A stretch of DNA of 64,000 nucleotides, taken from Panulirus ornatus. Its lineage: Eukaryota > Arthropoda > Malacostraca > Decapoda > Palinuridae. Under the pieces are notes generated by a model. That model was not told where the DNA came from. It did no database searches and saw only the letters and a program-made list of their open reading frames with translations. Positions within the stretch are counted from its first letter, which is position 1. Every line of letters begins with the position of its first letter. Shown one piece after another: positions 25,791 to 36,700 of this stretch. A program made the translations under genes and the position numbers. Where the stretch lies: positions 13,686,775-13,750,774 of the forward strand of contig NC_092264.1 in NCBI RefSeq assembly GCF_036320965.1, read 5' to 3'.

Positions 25791-26264
25791 AAAAATAAAA
25801 TTTTGCTTTCCATCCAGCAAAATTTAGAAAAAAGTTGAAGTGAGGTAATTCAACTACTAGGAGTAATATATTTTGTTCTCATGTTACTCTGGTGTTTGTT
25901 ATATGATACTACTATTGTTCTGTATAATGCAGCGCATTTTTTTTCTATTATGACTGACATGGCATGGGCAAAACATACTCCCATCAAATGCACCTCAGGC
26001 AAAAAGAATAAAGCAGAAGAATGTAGAAATTAATCAGGGCTCCACAGGTGTCTGTAAATGTTGTATATTGTCTATGTTTCACATTAGGCATTGCATACAT
26101 ACTTTCTTTTCCTAATTTTTGTAGGTACTATTAAACTCTACAATAAGTGATGATCAATAGTGTTAGCTTGGTTAGGCAGCTGTTGCTAATCAAATAAATC
26201 TATACATGATTTTGACAAAAAGGAGAGGATAATGGAAGGTAGGCAGACTAAATAGATCCACTTG
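25791..26264. other. Intron sequence, unannotated
   Basis: AT-rich; nothing I can support. Confidence 0.35.
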
Positions 26265-26580
26265 TCAGAAAAGGAGTGAGGAAAGGGAAGGGAGGGGACA
26301 ATGAAGGAAATCGAAGGATGGAGTGAAAAGAGTTTTCAGGTCTCAGGGCCTGAGCATTCAGGAGTGTAAACCCATGTATGGTATAAAGTGAATTGGATCA
26401 AAGGAATGAACCAAGGCATATGAAGAAGATAAGGTTCGGCTGTTAGGGTTTGGCTGTAGATGAACGGTGCTGTTTTCAGTACACCATACATGACAGTGGA
26501 TATATGCAAATGAAGCCACAGTCCATCGTTTCCTAACACTATCTTGCTAAGGCAGGAGAAGCAGTTGTATACAGACAATA
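26265..26580 (+). mobile_element. Old decayed LINE 3' end
   Basis: Similar to the previous relic: gatggagtgaaaagagttttc, cagggcctgagcattcagg, gaaccaaggcatatgaag, acaccatacatgacag, ctatcttgctaaggcagg. A B-like long 3' UTR layout, heavily mutated. Confidence 0.6.
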
Positions 26581-26818
26581 TAAATTAATAAAGAAATGTT
26601 TGAACTTTTCATATTTTCAGTAGTAAACAGATATATTCTACTGACTGATACTTTAAAAACTTTTACTATCATTAAAACAACAGTGATTATCAAAATATCA
26701 CAAAATTGCATACTTTACAATTTCCAAAGACAAAACAAGATGGACAGCACACCCCCTTTCTGTCTATGTCCAGTCATTAGAAAATACCTGGTAAACTTCT
26801 GTGTAAAAACAGCCATAC

Positions 26819-28545
26819 AAATATCTTTGCGGAAGATGAAAGCCGGCAAGGCAGCAGGTTTGGATGGTATTGCAGTGGAATTTATTAAAAAAGGGGGTGA
26901 CTGTATTGTTGACTGGTTGGTAAGGTTATTTAATGTATGTATGACTCATGGTGAGGTGCCTGAGGATTGGCGGAATGCGTGCATAGTGCCATTGTACAAA
27001 GGCAAAGGGGATAAGAGTGAGTGCTCAAATTACAGAGGTATAAGTTTGTTGAGTATTCCTGGTAAATTATATGGGAGGGTATTGATTGAAAGGGTGAAGG
27101 CATGTACAGAGCATCAGATTGGGGAAGAGCAGTGTGGTTTCAGAAGTGGTAGAGGATGTGTGGATCAGGTGTTTGCTTTGAAGAATGTATGTGAGAAATA
27201 CTTAGAAAAGCAAATGGATTTGTATGTAGCATTTATGGATCTGGAGAAGGCATATGATAGAGTTGATAGAGATGCTCTGTGGAAGGTATTAAGAATATAT
27301 GGTGTGGGAGGCAAGTTGTTAGAAGCAGTGAAAAGTTTTTATCGAGGATGTAAGGCATGTGTACGTGTAGGAAGAGAGGAAAGTGATTGGTTCTCAGTGA
27401 ATGTAGGTTTGCGGCAGGGGTGTGTGATGTCTCCATGGTTGTTTAATTTGTTTATGGATGGGGTTGTTAGGGAGGTAAATGCAAGAGTCTTGGAAAGAGG
27501 GGCAAGTATGAAGTCTGTTGGGGATGAGAGAGCTTGGGAAGTGAGTCAGTTGTTGTTCGCTGATGATACAGCGCTGGTGGCTGATTCATGTGAGAAACTG
27601 CAGAAGCTGGTGACGGAGTTTGGTAAAGTGTGTGGAAGAAGAAAGTTAAGAGTAAATGTGAATAAGAGCAAGGTTATTAGGTACAGTAGGGTTGAGGGTC
27701 AAGTCAATTGGGAGGTGAGTTTGAATGGTGAAAAACTGGAGGAAGTGAAGTGTTTTAGATATCTGGGAGTGGATCTGTCAGCGGATGGAACCATGGAAGC
27801 GGAAGTGGATCATAGGGTGGGGGAGGGGGGCGAAAATTTTGGGAGCCTTGAAAAATGTGTGGAAGTCGAGAACATTATCCCGGAAAGCAAAAATGGGTAT
27901 GTTTGAAGGAATAGTAGTTCCAACAATGTTGTATGGTTGCGAGGCGTGGGCTATGGATAGAGTTGTGCGCAGGAGGATGGATGTGCTGGAAATGAGATGT
28001 TTGAGGACAATGTGTGGTGTGAGGTGGTTTGATCGAGTAAGTAACGTAAGGGTAAGAGAGATGTGTGGAAATAAAAAGAGCGTGGTTGAGAGAGCAGAAG
28101 AGGGTGTTTTAAAATGGTTTGGGCACATGGAGAGAATGAGTGAGGAAAGATTGACCAAGAGGATATATGTGTCGGAGGTGGAGGGAACGAGGAGAAGAGG
28201 GAGACCAAATTGGAGGTGGAAAGATGGAGTGAAAAAGATTTTGTGTGATCGGGGCCTGAACATGCAGGAGGGTGAAAGGAGGGCAAGGAATAGAGTGAAT
28301 TGGAGCGATGTGGTATACAGGGGTTGACGTGCTGTCAGTGGATTGAATCAAGGCATGTGAAGCGTCCGGGGTAAACCATGGAAAGCTGTGTAGGTATGTA
28401 TATTTGTGTGTGTGGACGTGTGTATGTACATGTGTATGGGGGGGGTTGGGCCATTTCTTTCGTCTGTTTCCTTGCGCTACCTCGCAAACGCGGGAGACAG
28501 CGACAAAGTATAAAAAAAAAAAAAAAAAAAAAAAAAAATATCTTT
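26819..28545 (+). mobile_element. LINE copy, subfamily A, 5'-truncated, with 10-bp target-site duplication
   Basis: aaatatcttt occurs at 26819-26828 and at 28536-28545. The element begins in the RT at LRKMKAGKAAGLDG and is open through FADDTAL to VDHRVGEG. One extra G in the run at 27824-27830 shifts the frame; the original frame then continues to 28327. A-type 3' UTR and about 28 A follow. The frame upstream of 26824 (from 26596) is intron, not part of the protein. Confidence 0.95.
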
Positions 28546-29031
28546 CACACCAGACATAAATTTACAATAATACATAGGATAAGGTACAATGAACAATTTG
28601 AAGCTTGGATTGTAAGTGAAAGAGGGCAACCATCCTTTCACTTCTGATTATAAAAATGACTGCTGGTTATCCATTTTAAGTTTCATCAGGAACTGATTTA
28701 TGTATGAAAGGAGTTCACTTAACATTAGAACTGAATGCACAGTCTTATAGTCATAAACCAGGGCTGGTCAAGAACTAATTTTATTCATTGAAAATTAACA
28801 AGAATGCAATTTAACTAACAACATTATGTGTGACTGCTATTTAACATAAAAATTAATGAAACACTTTAATGTACCTGAGTAGTTCAAATAATCACTAATT
28901 GTACCTGTTTAAGGTGTATGCTAATCCAACTTAACCACAACTGACTAGATGCTCTACTGTTCTTCATATTCTCCCATTTTTACAACACTGTAGATCATCT
29001 TTGGTATTGAATAACATTTATTTTTTTATTA
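28546..29031. other. Intron sequence, unannotated
   Basis: AT-rich, nothing supported. Confidence 0.35.
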
Positions 29032-29437
29032 TACTTTGTCGCTGTCTTCCGCGTTAGCGAGGTAGTGCAAGGATACAGAAAAAAGAATGGCCCAACCCAC
29101 CCACATACACATGTACATACATACACATCCACATATGCACATATACATACCTATACATCTCAACGTATACATATATACACATGTACATAATTCATACTTG
29201 CTGCCTTTATTCATTCCCATCACCACCCCGCCACGCATGAAATGAAAACCCCCTTCCCCCGCATGTGTGCGAGGTAGCGCTAGGAAAAGACAACAAAGGC
29301 CACATTCGTTCACACTCAGTTTCTAGCTGTCATGTGTAATGAACCAAAACCACAGCTCCCTTTCTACATCCAGGCCCCACAAAACTTTCCATGGATTACC
29401 CCAGATGCTTCACATGCTCTGGTTCAATCCATTGACA
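29032..29437 (-). mobile_element. Solo LINE 3' UTR, subfamily B
   Basis: Only the long B-type 3' UTR is present, in antisense, from actttgtcgctgtcttccg through the taataatt/cacatg microsatellite section to caatccattgaca, where homology stops inside the UTR. This is an extreme 5' truncation. Confidence 0.88.
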
Positions 29438-29774
29438 TCATTTTACTTTTTGACTAAACATTTTGGCCAGAAAGGCAAGATGTGTTTTGTCTGATTTCTT
29501 TAGAATCATAATGCCCTTCATGACTTTGTTTCTTCAAAAACTGAATTTTACATACTCATTAATATTATGTATCATGACTTTCTAGTCTTTTCTGCAACAT
29601 TTCCAATTTAAATGGAGATGATACAAAGCTATCATATGTTATTTCATTCCCTCATGCAAAATGCTATACACATTTTCTTGGTTTTTCCTAAACTATTCTG
29701 ATCTTTTTTCTAACGTTTTCTAACGTTATGCAATCTCTGTATTTCAAACATTTTTTTCTTTCATCGTTTTCTGC
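29438..29774. other. Intron sequence, unannotated
   Basis: AT-rich spacer between two LINE relics; nothing supported. Confidence 0.35.
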
Positions 29775-30889
29775 AATTTTCTACTTTAGCAAGATAGTGC
29801 CAGGAACAGCAGAAAGAAGATAGCATTCGCTCACATCCGTTCTCTAGCTCTCATGTGCAGTGCATCAAAACCACATCCCCCTAACCACAACGAGGCCCCA
29901 CAGACATTTCCATGGTTTTCCCATACCACTTCACATGCCTTAGTTCAGTATATGGACAGCATATTGCACTCTATATACCACATCTTTCCAATTCACTTCA
30001 TCCCATTCATGCCTCTCACCTTCCTGCACATTCAAAGATTTTTTAGTCTTCAATTTCTTTTCCCCTTAACATCTGTCACTTATATTCTCTTTGTCAACCT
30101 CCCCTCACTCATTCTATTCACATCAAAACCATTTCAGCATGCCCTCTTTGTCTCTCCTGACCACAATCTTCTTATTACCACACCTCTCTCTTACACTTTT
30201 ATTACTTTCTCAATCAAACCACTTCACACCACAAATGGTCCTCAAATATTTCATTTCCAACACATCCACCCTCCTTTGCACATCCATATCTATAGCCCAT
30301 GCCTTGCATCCATACAACATTGCTGGGACTACTATACCCTCAAACATTCCCATTTTTGCCCTCCTAGATAATGACCTTTCTTTCTACAATTTCCTTGATT
30401 CTCCCAGAACCCTTACCCCCTCATGCATCCCATGCTTCACTTCTGCTTCTATGGTTCCATTCTCTCCCATGTCAACTCCCAGGTATCAAAAACACTTAAG
30501 CACTTCCAAATTTTCTCCATTCAAACTCACATCCCAAATAATCTGTTCCCCTGCCCTGCCAAACTTAATAGCCTTGCTTTTATTCACATTTACCCACAAC
30601 TTTCTTTTTTCTCACCTTCTCCCAAACCAGTCACCAACTTTTGCAGTTTCTCACTCAAATCTGCCACCAATGCTGTGTCGTCAGCAAACAAATGACTCGC
30701 TTTCCATAGTGCCTCACCCCCTACAAAGAGCATACTTTCCTCTCACCAAGATCCTTGCATTTACCTCCTTCACTACCCCATCCATAAACAAATTAAACAA
30801 CCATGGTGACATTACACACCCCTGCCCAAGATCTAACCAGCTGGAACCTCTCACTCTCCTCTCTTGCTACTTGTACATATATACCTTAT
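29775..30889 (-). mobile_element. Older LINE relative, 3' part (interrupted by the next element)
   Basis: A diverged copy with recognisable 3' UTR (29775-29960) and C-terminal/RT segments in antisense; catacaacattgctgggac, ccatggtgacattacacacc and aatgctgtgtcgtcagc correspond to LYGCEAW, GVMSPW and DDTAL. Several stops and indels. It breaks at 30889 and resumes at 34767; the two halves rejoin correctly once the intervening insertion and one copy of its duplicated target are removed. Confidence 0.85.
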
Positions 30890-31089
30890 TTTTTTTTTTT
30901 TTATTATACTTTGTCGCTGTTTCCCGCGTTTGCGAGGTAGCGCAAGGAAACAGACGAAAGAAATGGCCCAACCCCCCCCATACACATGTATATACATACG
31001 TCCACACACGCAAATATACATACCTACACAGCTTTCCATGGTTTACCCCAGACGCTTCACATGCCTTGATTCAATCCACTGACAGCACG

Positions 31090-34005
31090 TCAACCCCGGT
31101 ATACCACATCGCTCCAATTCACTCTATTCCTTGCCCTCCTTTCACCCTCCTGCATGTTCAGGCCCCGATCACACAAAATCTTTTTCACTCCATCTTTCCA
31201 CCTCCAATTTGGTCTCCCTCTTCTCCTCGTTCCCTCCACCTCCGACACATATATCCTCTTGGTCAATCTTTCCTCACTCATTCTCTCCATCTGCCCAAAC
31301 CACTTCAAAACACCCTCTTCTGCTCTCTCAACCACGCTCTTTTTATTTCCACACATCTCTCTTATCCTTACGTTACTCACTCGGTCAAACCACCTCACAC
31401 CACACATTGTCCTCAAACATCTCATTTCCAGCACATCCATCCTCCTGCACACAACTCTATCCATAGCCCACGCCTCGCAACCATACAACATTGTTGGAAC
31501 CACTATTCCTTCAAACATACCCATTTTTGCTTTCCGAGATAATGTTCTCGACTTCCACACATTCTTCAAGGCCCCCAGAATTTTCGCCCCCTCCCCCACC
31601 CTATGATCCACTTCCGCTTCCATGGTTCCATCCGCTGCCAGATCCACTCCCAGATATCTAAAACACTTCACTTCCTCCAGTTTTTCTCCATTCAAACTCA
31701 CCTCCCAATTGACTTGACCCTCAATCCTACTGTACCTAATAACCTTGCTCTTATTCACATTTACTCTTAACTTTCTTCTTCCACACACTTTACCAAACTC
31801 AGTCACCAGCTTCTGCAGTTTCTCACATGAATCAGCCACCAGCGCTGTATCATCAGCGAACAACAACTGACTCACTTCCCAAGCTCTCTCATCCCCAACA
31901 GACTTCATACTTGCCCCTCTTTCCAAAACTCTTGCATTTACCTCCCTAACAACCCCATCCATAAACAAATTAAACAACCATGGAGACATCACACACCCCT
32001 GCCGCAAACCTACATTCACTGAGAACCAATCACTTTCCTCTCTTCCTACACGTACACATGCCTTACATCCTCGATAAAAACTTTTCACTGCTTCTAACAA
32101 CTTTCCTCCCACACCATATATTCTTAACACCTTCCACAGAGCATCTCTATCAACTCTATCATATGCCTTCTCCAGATCCATAAATGCTACATACAAATCC
32201 ATTTGCTTTTCTAAGTATTTCTCACATACATTCTTCAAAGCAAACACCTGATCCACACATCCTCTACCACTTCTGAAACCACACTGCTCTTCCCCAATCT
32301 GATGCTCTGTACATGCCTTCACCCTCTCAATCAATACCCTCCCATATAATTTACCAGGAATACTCAACAAACTTATACCTTTGTAATTTGAGCACTCACT
32401 CTTATCCCCTTTGCCTTTGTACAATGGCACTATGCACGCATTCCGCCAATCCTCAGGCACCTCACCATGAGTCATACATACATTAAATAACCTTACCAAC
32501 CAGTCAATAATACAGTCACCCCCTTTTTTAATAAATTCCACTGCAATACCATCCAAACCTGCTGCCTTGCCGGCTTTCATCTTCCGCAAAGCTTTCGCTA
32601 CCTCTTCTCTGTTTACCAAATCATTTTCCCTAACCCTCTCACTTTGCACACCACCTCGACCAAAACACCCTATATCTGCCACTCTATCATCAAACACATT
32701 CAACAAACCTTCAAAATACTCACTCCATCTCCTTCTCACATCACCACTACTTGTTATCACCTCCCCATTTGCGCCCTTCACTGAAGTTCCCATTTGCTCC
32801 CTTGTCTTACGCACCTTATTTACCTCCTTCCAGAACATCTTTTTATTCTCCCTAAAATTTAATGATACTCTCTCACCCCAACTCTCATTTGCCCTTTTTT
32901 TCACCTCTTGCACCTTTCTCTTGACCTCCTGTCTCTTTCTTTTATACATCTCCCACTCAATTGCATTTTTTCCCTGCAAAAATCGTCCAAATGCCTCTCT
33001 CTTCTCTTTCACTAATACTCTTACTTCTTCATCCCACCACTCACTACCCTTTCTAATCAACCCACCTCCCACTCTTCTCATGCCACAAGCATCTTTTGCG
33101 CAATCCATCACTGATTCCCTAAATACATCCCATTCCTCCCCCACTCCCCTTACTTCCATTGTTCTCACCTTTTTCCATTCTGTACTCAGTCTCTCCTGGT
33201 ACTTCCTCACACAGGTCTCCTTCCCAAGCTCACTTACTCTCACCACCCTCTTCACCCCAACATTCACTCTTCTTTTCTGAAAACCCATACAAATCTTCAC
33301 CTTAGCCTCCACAAGATAATGATCAGACATCCCTCCAGTTGCACCTCTCAGCACATTAACATCCAAAAGTCTCTCTTTCGCACGCCTGTCAATTAACACG
33401 TAATCCAATAATGCTCTCTGGCCATCTCTCCTACTTACATAAGTATACTTATGTATATCTCGCTTTTTAAACCAGGTATTCCCAATCATCAGTCCTTTTC
33501 CAGCACATAAATCTACAAGCTCTTCACCATTTCCATTTACAACACTGAACACCCCATGTATACCAATTATTCCCTCAACTGCCACATTACTCACCTTTGC
33601 ATTCAAATCACCCATCACTATAACCCGGTCTCGTGCATCAAAACCACTAACACACTCATTCAGCTGCTCCCAAAACACTTGCCTCTCATGATCTTTCTTC
33701 TCATGCCCGGGTGCATATGCACCAATAATCACCCACCTCTCACCATCAACTTTCAGTTTTACCCATATTAATCGAGAATTTACTTTCTTACATTCTATCA
33801 CATACTCCCACAACTCCTGTTTCAGGAGTATTGCTACTCCTTCCCTTGCTCTTGTCCTCTCACTAACCCCTGACTTTACTCCCCAGACATTCCCAAACCA
33901 CTCTTCCCCTTTACCCTTGAGCTTCGTTTCACTCAGAGCCAAAACATCCAGGTTCCTTTCCTCAAACATACTACCTATCTCTCCTTTTTTCACATCTTGC
34001 CTCAA
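31090..34005 (-). CDS. LINE ORF: endonuclease plus reverse transcriptase (971 codons, open)
   Basis: This is the longest open frame in the window. Residues 1-235 are an APE-like endonuclease: LALSETKLKG, WVIIGAYAPG, VMGDLNAKV, TYVSRRDGQRALLDYVLID and GGMSDHYLVEA. A basic linker leads to the RT at about 475-760: AGKAAGLDGIAVEF, PLYKGKGDKSECSNY, GFRSGRGCVDQVFALKN, FMDLEKAYDRVDRDALWKVL, GLRQGCVMSPWLFN, LLFADDTALVADS and RYLGVDL. A C-terminal domain has LEMRCLRTMCGVRWFD and RGRPNWRWKDGVKKIL. The organisation (single ORF, no gag-like ORF1) fits RTE-like LINEs; the clade is tentative. The first about 30 residues, including the N of LNVCG, lie inverted at 34697-34765, so this copy cannot make the complete enzyme. 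Confidence 0.92.
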   Translation of the reverse strand: MRQDVKKGEIGSMFEERNLDVLALSETKLKGKGEEWFGNVWGVKSGVSERTRAREGVAILLKQELWEYVIECKKVNSRLIWVKLKVDGERWVIIGAYAPGHEKKDHERQVFWEQLNECVSGFDARDRVIVMGDLNAKVSNVAVEGIIGIHGVFSVVNGNGEELVDLCAGKGLMIGNTWFKKRDIHKYTYVSRRDGQRALLDYVLIDRRAKERLLDVNVLRGATGGMSDHYLVEAKVKICMGFQKRRVNVGVKRVVRVSELGKETCVRKYQERLSTEWKKVRTMEVRGVGEEWDVFRESVMDCAKDACGMRRVGGGLIRKGSEWWDEEVRVLVKEKREAFGRFLQGKNAIEWEMYKRKRQEVKRKVQEVKKRANESWGERVSLNFRENKKMFWKEVNKVRKTREQMGTSVKGANGEVITSSGDVRRRWSEYFEGLLNVFDDRVADIGCFGRGGVQSERVRENDLVNREEVAKALRKMKAGKAAGLDGIAVEFIKKGGDCIIDWLVRLFNVCMTHGEVPEDWRNACIVPLYKGKGDKSECSNYKGISLLSIPGKLYGRVLIERVKACTEHQIGEEQCGFRSGRGCVDQVFALKNVCEKYLEKQMDLYVAFMDLEKAYDRVDRDALWKVLRIYGVGGKLLEAVKSFYRGCKACVRVGREESDWFSVNVGLRQGCVMSPWLFNLFMDGVVREVNARVLERGASMKSVGDERAWEVSQLLFADDTALVADSCEKLQKLVTEFGKVCGRRKLRVNVNKSKVIRYSRIEGQVNWEVSLNGEKLEEVKCFRYLGVDLAADGTMEAEVDHRVGEGAKILGALKNVWKSRTLSRKAKMGMFEGIVVPTMLYGCEAWAMDRVVCRRMDVLEMRCLRTMCGVRWFDRVSNVRIREMCGNKKSVVERAEEGVLKWFGQMERMSEERLTKRIYVSEVEGTRRRGRPNWRWKDGVKKILCDRGLNMQEGERRARNRVNWSDVVYRG

Positions 34006-34010
34006 GGAGG

Positions 34011-34482
34011 ATGGTACCTCCTTTCATATAACAACCACGGACAGATCAGCTTTGAGCGCCTCTTCGCAAACGGAACTACCTTGGCCCACCAGTGATGCTA
34101 CTACGTTTGTAAATCGGGAACCATTGCAACACAAACCTCGCCAGGTGGTAGAGTTTCCCGCAGTGTATCGAGACAGACTTCCCCAGAACTTTTTTTTAAA
34201 GGGGAAGTAAATGTTTATAGTTGTGTTACTGGAGTGATAGTTTTCATACATGGTGTTTTGACAAGAAAATAGTGAAATTGGAGAAAAATGTAGCTTAGAC
34301 ATTGAAGCTTATTGATACAGTGGTTAATTTGATGAGAACTGCTATTGACGTTTGTGTAAATAAATTATACATTTCCTTTTTCCACAGCCAGAGGTTGAAC
34401 CATTATGTGACATTCATTTTTTCATTCATTTCAAGCTAGAAGTTTCAGTTTTCTAAATTGTTCTTACATTTTTCATATGTAT
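34011..34482 (+). other. Unrecognised segment carried inside the inverted LINE insertion
   Basis: This lies between the antisense LINE body and the sense-oriented LINE 5' UTR, within the same pair of target duplications. The first about 190 bp are less AT-rich than the surroundings (aacaaccacggacagatcag, aaatcgggaaccattgcaac); the rest is AT-rich. It has no match to the 5' flank of the other near-full-length copy at 4611. It could be upstream genomic sequence carried by the LINE RNA (5' transduction), a longer 5' UTR, or a later insertion. Confidence 0.55.
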
Positions 34483-34575
34483 ATATATGTATGTGTGTGT
34501 GTGTGTGTGTATATGTGCGTATGTATGTGTATGTGTGTGTGTGTGTATATGTATATATATATATATATGTATATT
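34483..34575. repeat. (GT)n/(AT)n microsatellite before the LINE 5' UTR
   Basis: Alternating gtgtgt, gtatgt and tatata runs end directly at ccctggggataggggtg. The same head is preceded by (AT)n elsewhere in the window. Confidence 0.9.
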
Positions 34576-34766
34576 ATCCCTGGGGATAGGGGTGAAAGAA
34601 TACTTCCCACGTATTCCTCGCGTGTCGTAGAAAGCGACTAGAGGGGACGGGAGCGGGGGGCCAGAAATCCTCCCCTCCTTGTATTAACTTTCTAAAATGG
34701 GAAACAGAAGAAGGAGTCACGCGGGGAGTGCTCATCCTCCTCGAAGGCTCAGAGTGGGGTGCCTAA

Positions 34767-35075
34767 ATATACCTTATACTATTGGTAAAAACTCATTTCT
34801 TCCACAAGGCATCTCTATCAGACTTATCACATGCTTTCTCCAGATCCATAAATGCCAAAAACAAATCTTTCTATTTATCTGAGTAATTCTCTCACACATT
34901 CTTGAGAGTAAATGCCTGATTTATACATCCTTTACCATTTCTGAAAGCACACTGCTCCTCCCTAATTTGATGCTCTGTAAATGCTTATGCTTTCACCCTC
35001 TCAACTGCCACTCTCCCATACAACTTACCAGGTATATTCAACAAACTTATACCTCTGTAGTTAAACACTTTCTGC
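34767..35075 (-). mobile_element. Older LINE relative, 5' part (continuation of 29775-30889)
   Basis: RT sequence in antisense resumes directly: ggtaaaaactcatttcttcc, ctccagatccataaatgcc, cacactgctcctccctaatt and cttaccaggtatattcaac correspond to the FYRG-AFMDLEK, EEQCGF and IPGKLYG regions. Homology stops near 35075. Confidence 0.82.
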
Positions 35076-36066
35076 AATTACTTGTAACTGAATGTAAATA
35101 TATATATTCAAGTCTACAATGTTCTCTGAGTTTGCTAAAATTATTCTTGCCTTAAACATGTTCTAATGTTAAGCAATGTCCTTGATATGTTTTATTTAAG
35201 ACTGCCAATATTTTTTCTTATGCTGTTGTTAAATTCCTTCCATGAAAGTGATAATATAAAAGAGATTTTTGGCCACTAACCTCTCAGTAACCCAACTAAA
35301 ATATATACATGTATGTAACTTCTTAATCTTGAGTGCATCATATATAAAGACAGAACTTGCTAAGGAAGGAAGCTTCATAATTTCTGTTAGATACTGATAT
35401 ATTGAGTTGAATGAAAATAAAATGAATAGTTTCGAGCATTGTGATCTGTGGACCCCAGATAACTATAGTTTTTCCTTTCCAGTCACAGCAACCTCTCCTT
35501 ATGCTGGTGCTCTTATCATTCATTCTTTAATGTTTCTAAAAAGTAATTTGCCTCAAGTAAGGAAAACACAAAACTCCTATCAACTATGTAATTATTTTGA
35601 TATTCACAAGTGACCAAGGCTGTAGGCACTGATTAAGCTTATAGAAAAAAGAAAAAATCATAATCAAAATTAGTGTCTGATACTAATTTTCATTTCATCA
35701 CAGAATATCTTGTTTTTAATTAGAAACAGTAGCAGCTTCTGGCCAGACAGTGATTATCTGCTGTCTACCTTTAACTATTTCATGGTACATTCTATCCTGA
35801 ACAAATGTAGCCAACACTTAAGATAGAATAATAATATTAATCTTCAAACTGTACATGCAGGTTGATAACCAAAAGACCACAGAGGAAAAATTCACCATAC
35901 AGTATATGTTTAAAAGTGAGCACTACTCAGGAAAAATAATTCAACATTCTACAAAAAAAAAAAAAAATTACAGCATTCATGTGATTAATCCATATAAATA
36001 CCTTTTATTGCTAACTAGCTGCTATCATTACTTTATTACTAGACTAAGAGTGTAATAAATCAAACG
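35076..36066. other. Intron sequence beside a MOCS2B exon, unannotated
   Basis: AT-rich. I looked for a small MOCS2B exon here and found none that I could support. Confidence 0.4.
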
Positions 36067-36316
36067 TTACGTGCTTTTCCTGATACTGATGGTTCCATCT
36101 ACTTTATAGTCACTGCTTCCACCATTCTTCACCCACACACATTCTTTGTTTTTCTTCCACTCACCACTGCCATCACTGTAAACTTCTTTCTTCCATATAG
36201 GTACACTGGCTTTCAGGCTATCGATAAGGAAAGATACGGCATCTAGAGATTCTCGACGATGCTCAGAGCTAACTGCCACAATTACACTTGACTCGGTCAC
36301 AGGCACCAGGCCCAAT
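36067..36316 (-). CDS. MOCS2B: MOCS2B exon, C-terminal part of the MoaE catalytic domain
   Basis: The acceptor ttatttcag precedes A-TTG-GGC. The exon encodes [20 protein letters not shown], then a segment ending VPIWKKEVY and EWKKNKE. The Lys residues of the WKKE segment correspond to the active-site lysine region of the MoaE family, and HR..S near the middle is conserved. The frame runs to a TAA at 36069-36067, which would end a short MOCS2B of about 163 residues, comparable to vertebrate MOCS2B (188). To reach the next exon in frame a phase-1 donor is needed: ATCA|GTATCA (exon end 36087) and AGCA|GTGACT further upstream are possible; neither is strong. Two isoforms, or an unseen small exon, are both possible. 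Confidence 0.92.
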
Positions 36317-36499
36317 CTGAAATAACAAACATTAAAGTTCTATGTTTCAGTGTTCAAGTCATCTATACCTTGCATGGATTTTCCACCCATAAAACATGGC
36401 ATTTGTGAAACTATGTTCAATACTTAGATTATCATAAGTTTAAGTCATGGAATCCATAGTTATGCCTGATATGTATGAAAATACTATTATACAATATTT

Positions 36500-36700
36500 T
36501 CTAATTCATGACACTTCCCCACCTTAGCAAGGTAGCACAGTGTCTTAGATTATTCTTAGTTTGCTCCTTATATTCCTGGACTGAGAGAGTGAAAATAAAG
36601 GTGGAAAGAATTTCCAGTTCCTGCTCCCACTCTGCTACAAAATGTAGGAGATATCTGGGCAGTTTTCTAACTACCCTCTCCCTACGGCTAAATGGTAAAC
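36500..36700 (-). mobile_element. Possible old copy of the short LINE-derived element
   Basis: cttccccaccttagcaaggtagc and aagaatttccagttcctgctcc resemble, with many changes, the tail and head blocks of the short element at 62680-62930 in the same order and orientation. The match is weak. Confidence 0.4.

Larger units (their letters stand above)
30879..34777 (-). mobile_element. LINE copy, subfamily A, near full length, 5'-inverted, nested in an older LINE
   Basis: atataccttat flanks the whole block (30879-30889 and 34767-34777). Inside, in antisense: poly(T), A-type 3' UTR, and a complete open RT and most of EN up to about 34008. The far end (about 34570-34766) carries the LINE 5' UTR and the first 20-odd codons in the opposite orientation (ATG at 34697, MGNRRRSHAGSAHPP). 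The inverted 5' piece ends about 17 bases before the point where the antisense piece starts in the LINE sequence. One insertion with a 5' inversion (twin priming) explains this. Positions 34011-34482 are not recognisable LINE (see separate entry). Confidence 0.93.

Noticed and set aside
26596..27906. A 436-codon frame with a novel N-terminal domain
   Set aside because: Sequence before 26824 is intron lying in frame by chance; the target duplication places the LINE start at about 26824-26829.
36140..36160. The GTGAGT site in the 36 kb exon as the true donor
   Set aside because: It would remove the conserved EWKKNKE segment of the MoaE domain.
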